A DNA stretch of 64,000 nt, from assembly GCF_011764445.1 (NCBI RefSeq), contig NZ_BLPG01000001.1, forward strand, positions 8,299,316-8,363,315. Reading direction: 5' to 3'. A program made the position numbers and the translations under genes. Position 1 is the first letter of the stretch. Each line of letters opens with the position of its first letter. The notes beneath the pieces were generated by a model. The model searched no databases. It was not told where the DNA came from and saw only the letters and a program-made list of their open reading frames with translations. Origin of the DNA: Phytohabitans rumicis (GTDB lineage: Bacteria > Actinomycetota > Actinomycetes > Mycobacteriales > Micromonosporaceae). Below, in pieces: positions 59,751-64,000 of the stretch.

Positions 59751-60226
59751 ATGACCTCCGACGATGACGACGTTCTGATCGCCGAGTTGCGCCGGGTCGC
59801 CGGCGAGGCGGACCCCGTACCCGCCGTGGTGGTCGCCGCGGCGCGGGCCGCGATCACGACCCGAAACCTCGACCACGAGCTGGCTCGGCTCGTCGCCGAC
59901 TCCGCGGACGCCGACCTGGGCCGGTCCTTCGAGGCCGTCCGCGGTCCCGCCCGCGAGACGGAGAGCCGCCTGGTGTCGTACGAGGGGGGTGGCGTCCAGG
60001 TCGACCTCGACCTCAGCCCGTCCGGCGGCGGGCTGAGGTTGATCGGCCAGTTCAGCGGCGCCCCGTCGCCGAGTGCACCCTTGAGCAGGGCGACGGCACG
60101 AGCCGCCCGGTCGCCGTTGACGACCTGGGCCGCTTCGCCGTCGAGGACCTACCCGCCGGTCCGGTCCGCCTGCGCTACCGGTCCGCGACCGGAGACCTGG
60201 TGCGGACCGCGTGGATCACGCCGTGA
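59751..60226 (+). CDS. Carboxypeptidase-regulatory-like hypothetical protein, one frameshift
   Basis: About 158 residues after one base is restored. Residues 1-60 are helical and acidic (MTSDDDDVLIAELRRVAGEA; LARLVADSADADLGRSFEAV); residues 70-158 are beta-rich, with a pattern (GGVQVDLDLSPSGGGLRLIG; DLGRFAVEDLPAGPVRLRYR) like a carboxypeptidase-regulatory / transthyretin-type sandwich ending in TAWITP. The frame breaks at CCCC 60061-60064 (QFSGAP-VAECTLEQGDG), mended by one C. It follows the sigma gene by 12 bp and faces the CHAT gene, 19 bp away at the stops. It has neither a signal peptide nor a known role; it may be the sigma factor's partner. Confidence 0.7.
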
Positions 60227-60245
60227 GCCCGACGAGGTCATGACG

Positions 60246-62831
60246 TCAGCGGCCGAGGGCGAGGAAGGAGAGGGCCGTCGCGGTGGCGACCGGATCGTCG
60301 GCGGCCTCGCCGCGAGCCGCGAGGAGCGCCGCGCCGAACGAGTCGCCGGCCCGCAGCCGCTCGTGAAAGCCCACCATCAGCGGGGTCGTGGCGGTGTCGT
60401 TGACCGGCACGACGCTGGCCAGCAGGCTCGTGGTGCCCAGCGGCACCAGCGCGCTGACCATGCCCAGGAGCTCGTCGGCCGCGACCGGGCCGGCGACGCC
60501 GGACTCGCAACTGGACAGCACCAGCCGCACCGGCGCCCGCCGGAGCCGGCCCAGGTCGTACACCATGAGCGGGCCGTCGTCGAGGGCGAGCGCGGAGAAG
60601 AGCGGGTTCTCCCGGTGGAACGTGCCGTGCGCGGCGATGTGCGCGGTCCACGCCCCGTCGAGGGCGGCCAGCGTGGCGGCCGCGGTGGCGGCGCCGTCGC
60701 TCAGCACGACCGGGTCCGGGTAGCCGGCCGCGACCTGCTTCACCTCGACCGAGGTCGCCGCAAGGCCGGGGCCGCCGACCAGGGCGACCCGGCGGCGTCG
60801 CGGCGCCGGCACCGCGCCCGCGCGCAGCCAGGTGGCGGCCGACGGGGCGACCGTCAGCGGCGCCCGGCGCAGCGCCGGCAACAGCGCCCACGGTACGGCG
60901 TGCAGCTGCGCCGGTGGCACCACGACCACCGGCCCATCGCCGACCGTGACCGGGCCGAGCAGGGCCCGCTGCAGGGCCACGCCGGTGCGGTCGAGCATGT
61001 CCAGCGCCCCGAGCGGCGGCCGGCCGTGGGCGAGCCGGCGCAGCGTGAACCGGGCGAAGTCCACCTCCCGGACCGCGTCGGCGACCGCCCCGATCCGGTG
61101 CATGCGGACCCGCTTGCCGACCACGGTCGTCGCGTACAGGACGCCGTCCACCGCGGTGATCTCCACGAGCTGGTGGTCGCCGAGGCCGTCCAGCAGCGCC
61201 GCCAGGTCGAAGCGGGAGAGCTGACCGGCCGACGCGCCGGCCGCGCGCCGGGTCCGCGACCGGATCGCGGCCTCCAGCCGGCCCCGGTCCTGCTCCAGGC
61301 GCGCGGTGGGCGCACCCTCCGCGTGCGCACCATCCAGCCGGCGTACGACGTCGCGCAGCGCCCCGAGCTCCGCGGTCAGCTCCGGGTCGTCGGGCGGCAG
61401 AGCCGGGGGTACGGCGAGCGCGCTGGCCCGCCAGCGTTCGGTCCAGCCGAGCAGCATCCGGGCGTCGCCCCGGCGGACGGCGTGCCGCAGCGCGATGGCG
61501 ACCAGTTCGGTGCCGTACGCGGCGGCGTGCGCGCGCAGCTCCGGCGCCCCGAGCGTGCGCTGGTGCTCGGCGGCGGCGTCCAGCCCGCGCCGGCAGGCGA
61601 CCAGGGTGGCCGCGGTGGCGCCGTGGCTCTGCGCCCGGATCGCGTGCGCGAGCCAGCCGGCGGCGTGCCCGAACGTGGGGCCCCGGTGCCGGAACCGCGC
61701 CGCCCGGGCCAGGTGCGCGTCGGCGTCGGCGGCGCGGCCCAGCTCGGCGGCGACCCGGCCGGCGAGCAGGTGCGCCGCCGGCGCCTCCTCGGCCCGTACC
61801 GCGTCCAGCTCGTGGGCGAGCCGGGTGGCCTGGCTAAGGAGCCGCCCGCCGCGCTCGCCCGCGGCGTACCGGGACTGCACGACGACGAACGCGGCCCTGG
61901 CCTGCCACCAGCGGCGGCCTTGCCGGCGGAAGAGGTCGCGGGCGGACGCGGCCCGCTCGGCGGCGTCGCGGGGCTGCCCGGCCGCCACCGCCGCGCGCGC
62001 GGCGGACAGCAGCAGCTCCGCCAGCTTGGTCGCCTCGCCGGTGGACCGGGCCCGGCGGACCGCCGCGTCGGCCACCGCGACCGCCTCGGCGGGCAGGCCA
62101 GCCGCGAGCAGCACCGCGCACCGGTCGATCGCGAGGTTCGGGCGGACGACGCCGATGGCCGCGTACCGCTCGGCCGCCTCGTCCAGGAAGCCGAGCGCCC
62201 GCGGCACGTCGCCGCCCTGCAGGGCCAGGTCGGCGCGGTTGTGCACGACCATCGCCGACTCCATCTCCTGCCCGGCCGAGGTGAGCAGGCGTTCGGCGGT
62301 CGCCAGGTCGCGGTCGCCGCGGGCGGCCTGGCCGAGGGCGGCGTACACGAGGAACCGGTGGGTGCGGGAGCGCGCCTCCCAGATCCGGTCGCCGCCGCGG
62401 CGCAGCAGGCCGATCGCCCGCCGCAGGTCGGTCAGCGCCTCGTCGTACTTGCCGAGCAGGCGCAGCAGGCTGGCCCGGCGCATCAGCACCCGGCCGGCGA
62501 GGACGCCGGTGCTGCCCGCGACGGCGGTGTCCAATGTGGCCAGACCCAGCGACGTGCGCCCGGCGAGCCCGAGGGTCAGGCCCAGCGTGGCCTGTACGTC
62601 GACCGCGCGGCCGGGCGAACCGGACCGCTTGGCCGCGCGCAGGGCCGCCCGCAGCTCGGCGATCGCCTCGTCGACCCGCCCGGAGTCGCGCAGGACGATC
62701 GCGCGGGCCTGATGGGCGATAGACCGGGTGCCCGCGTCGGGCTTTTGGGACAGCAAAGCGACGGCCTTGGCGATAGCGTCGGCCGGCCGGGACACCGCCA
62801 GCGCGAGCAGGGGCTCGTCCACGGGAATCAT
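60246..62831 (-). CDS. TPR plus CHAT-domain caspase-like protease
   Basis: An 861-residue protein. Residues 1-500 form TPR-like helix pairs (ARAIVLRDSGRVDEAIAELR; AALRAAKRSGSPGRAVDVQ; LAERLLTSAGQE). The C-terminal 280 residues are a CHAT domain, the caspase-like peptidase fold: catalytic His in HIAAHGTFHRENPLFSALAL (about residue 735) and catalytic Cys in LVLSSCESGVAG (about 775), with the LLGMVSALVPLGTTSLLASV helix after it. TPR-CHAT proteins act with a partner in conflict systems such as Craspase. The start is uncertain: ATG 62831 lies 20 bp from the divergent S8 start; an ATG 10 codons earlier (62861) overlaps it. No ribosome-binding site is seen for either. Confidence 0.9.
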   Translation of the reverse strand: MIPVDEPLLALAVSRPADAIAKAVALLSQKPDAGTRSIAHQARAIVLRDSGRVDEAIAELRAALRAAKRSGSPGRAVDVQATLGLTLGLAGRTSLGLATLDTAVAGSTGVLAGRVLMRRASLLRLLGKYDEALTDLRRAIGLLRRGGDRIWEARSRTHRFLVYAALGQAARGDRDLATAERLLTSAGQEMESAMVVHNRADLALQGGDVPRALGFLDEAAERYAAIGVVRPNLAIDRCAVLLAAGLPAEAVAVADAAVRRARSTGEATKLAELLLSAARAAVAAGQPRDAAERAASARDLFRRQGRRWWQARAAFVVVQSRYAAGERGGRLLSQATRLAHELDAVRAEEAPAAHLLAGRVAAELGRAADADAHLARAARFRHRGPTFGHAAGWLAHAIRAQSHGATAATLVACRRGLDAAAEHQRTLGAPELRAHAAAYGTELVAIALRHAVRRGDARMLLGWTERWRASALAVPPALPPDDPELTAELGALRDVVRRLDGAHAEGAPTARLEQDRGRLEAAIRSRTRRAAGASAGQLSRFDLAALLDGLGDHQLVEITAVDGVLYATTVVGKRVRMHRIGAVADAVREVDFARFTLRRLAHGRPPLGALDMLDRTGVALQRALLGPVTVGDGPVVVVPPAQLHAVPWALLPALRRAPLTVAPSAATWLRAGAVPAPRRRRVALVGGPGLAATSVEVKQVAAGYPDPVVLSDGAATAAATLAALDGAWTAHIAAHGTFHRENPLFSALALDDGPLMVYDLGRLRRAPVRLVLSSCESGVAGPVAADELLGMVSALVPLGTTSLLASVVPVNDTATTPLMVGFHERLRAGDSFGAALLAARGEAADDPVATATALSFLALGR

Positions 62832-62850
62832 CGTAGAGGGGGAGGACGCA

Positions 62851-64000
62851 ATGGCCGACAACGCGCGGTCGAAGCAGCAGATTCAGGCCGACCACATCAT
62901 CCGGCAGCTTGGGGGCGGGACGTGGTGGGCGTCGGCCGCAACGACGGTGACCCGCCGGAGATGCAGTACCTGTACCGGAAGAAGCACATCCTGGTCCGCG
63001 AGCAGTACCTGGAGCCGGCGCGCCAGATCCTGCTGCGGTACAGCGAGAGCATCGGCGTGCCGCGGACGCGGCCCACCGATGTCCCGGACGTCGAGCGGGT
63101 GGTCGCCGGGGTCCGGCTGCTCCGCCTCGACGGGCTCGAAACCCTGGACGCGCTGCGGGTGATCCGCGACGGGGAGGAAAACCTCAACATCGCCGGCCTC
63201 GGCTCCGGGTGTGCGGCGCCGGACTACGTCGTACACATCTCCGGGGACGCCGCCAACTGCCCGGCCAACGAACCGGAGCCGGTGTCGGCGGGTGGCTCGC
63301 CGGTCCCGCCGCCGGCGGCCGACCCGGGCGCGGGCGCCGGGGTGAAGGTGCTGGTCATCGACACCGGGCTGGACAACACGATGCAGCCGAAGGCGCACTG
63401 GCTGCACGGTGTGACCGGCGAGCAGGATCGGCTGGTCAAGGCCGGCCCGCCCCGGACGCTGGAGCCGTACGCGGGACACGGCACGTTCATCGCCGGCGTG
63501 GTGCGGTCGGTCGCCCCGCGCGCGGAGGTGCGGGTGCTGAACTACTTCCCGCGGGCCGGCGCCACCTGGGAGTCGACCCTCGTGCAAAACCTGGACCGGG
63601 CGTTGCACGAGGAGTTCCCCGACATCATCAGCATGTCGGCCGGTACCCGCGCGCAGAACGGCGGGCTGCTGGCGTTCAACGTCTTCTGGGAGAACAGGCT
63701 CAGCCACTACAAGGGCGTGGCGCTGGTGGTGGCGGCCGGCAACGACGGCGAGCGGTCGTTCTTCTGGCCGGCGGCCTCGCCGTACACGGTGTCGGTCGGC
63801 GCGCTGGCCCCGGACGGGCGCAGCCGGGCCGACTTCAGCAACTTCGGCGGCTGGGTCGACGTGTACGCGCCGGGCCAGGACCTGGTCAACGCGTTCCCGA
63901 ACGGGAAGTTCACCTACCAGGAGCCGCCGCACGTCGGGCGGGTGGAGCAGTTCTCCGGCATGGCGATGTGGAGCGGCACGTCGTTCTCCACGCCGCTCGT
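62851..64000 (+). CDS. S8 subtilisin-family serine protease, 3' end outside window, one frameshift
   Basis: About 384 residues visible after one base is restored. The catalytic triad is present in order: Asp in VKVLVIDTGLDNTM (about residue 172), His in YAGHGTFIAGVV and Ser in WSGTSFSTPLV at the right edge, all in standard subtilase contexts. The N-terminal 165 residues hold a charged region (QYLYRKKHILVREQYLEPAR; DVPDVERVVAGVRLL) and a Pro/Ala linker; no signal peptide is visible. The frame breaks at GGGGG 62911-62915 (IIRQLGG-RDVVGVGRNDG), cured by one G. ATG 62851 has GGGGGAGG in front. Divergent from the CHAT gene. It may be activated by or process the CHAT protein. Confidence 0.85.

Noticed and set aside
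10808-62915. Programmed ribosomal frameshifting at the 17 breaks
   Set aside because: There is no shared slippery sequence or downstream structure, the genes are unrelated, and all the breaks have the same sign, which fits sequence error better.

Overview
The window looks like chromosomal DNA of a very high-GC actinomycete, most likely a member of the Micromonosporaceae. The basis is strong G/C bias at third codon positions, many GTG starts, dense regulator genes (two large LuxR-type ATPases, a MalT-type LuxR, an AfsR-type BTAD protein, two ECF sigma factors) and intergenic palindromes of a style I associate with that family. I could not search a database, so the genus is open. I saw no rRNA or tRNA gene, CRISPR array, prophage or intact insertion sequence.

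Layout. 0-8.7 kb: a secreted expansin-like protein (cut by the left edge), a cyclase-family hydrolase divergent from a LysR regulator, an ECF sigma factor with its partner, a MarR/FMN-reductase divergent pair, and small single genes (GNAT, pentapeptide, OsmC, HEAT). 8.1-13.4 kb: a PadR repressor divergent from a LuxR-type ATPase, a lipoprotein and a LigD-type polymerase. 13.4-20.9 kb: a heparinase-like protein, a flavodoxin-fold reductase, a quinone oxidoreductase with an HxlR regulator, a TIGR03089-like protein, a VanW protein and a DinB protein. 21.5-30.2 kb: a YibE/F membrane protein, a LuxR-type ATPase with a coupled small gene, a secreted metalloprotease, a vanadium-haloperoxidase/PAP2 protein and a Tat-exported protein. 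30.3-34.7 kb: an ArsR/SRPBCC pair, a repeat-filled gap of 1.1 kb, and a GntR/cupin/small-membrane-protein cluster. 34.7-42.5 kb: a chitinase, a truncated AraC, an acetylxylan-esterase-like protein, an IlvD/Edd dehydratase and an SDR-MFS-DsbA operon. 42.5-51.1 kb: a MalT-type regulator, a MEDS-STAS/ATPase pair and a TAXI binding protein beside a two-component system. 51.3-64 kb: a lectin-GH43 enzyme, an alkyltransferase coupled to a calcium-loop repeat protein, an AfsR-like regulator with a DrrAB-type ABC exporter, and an ECF sigma / CHAT protease / subtilase locus cut by the right edge.

Two features run across the whole window. First, several families of palindromic repeats fill the gaps. The main one has a core of exactly 65 bp in eight copies, in two orientations; five copies lie between the 3' ends of convergent genes and three between same-strand genes. 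Every convergent gap of 65 nt or more holds a palindrome of some family. Second, I count 17 positions where one missing G or C, in or beside a short G/C run, splits an otherwise intact gene. All 17 are repaired by adding one base. That one-sided pattern points to base-calling or assembly error more than to gene decay, so those genes are annotated as single coding regions with a frameshift.

Most original candidates for follow-up: the 65-bp palindrome family; the CHAT/subtilase/ECF locus at the right end; the TAXI-binding-protein/two-component locus, whose gene start lies inside a palindromic element; the DxNxDG repeat protein coupled to ogt; and the GntR/cupin/small-protein cluster sharing one operator-like site.
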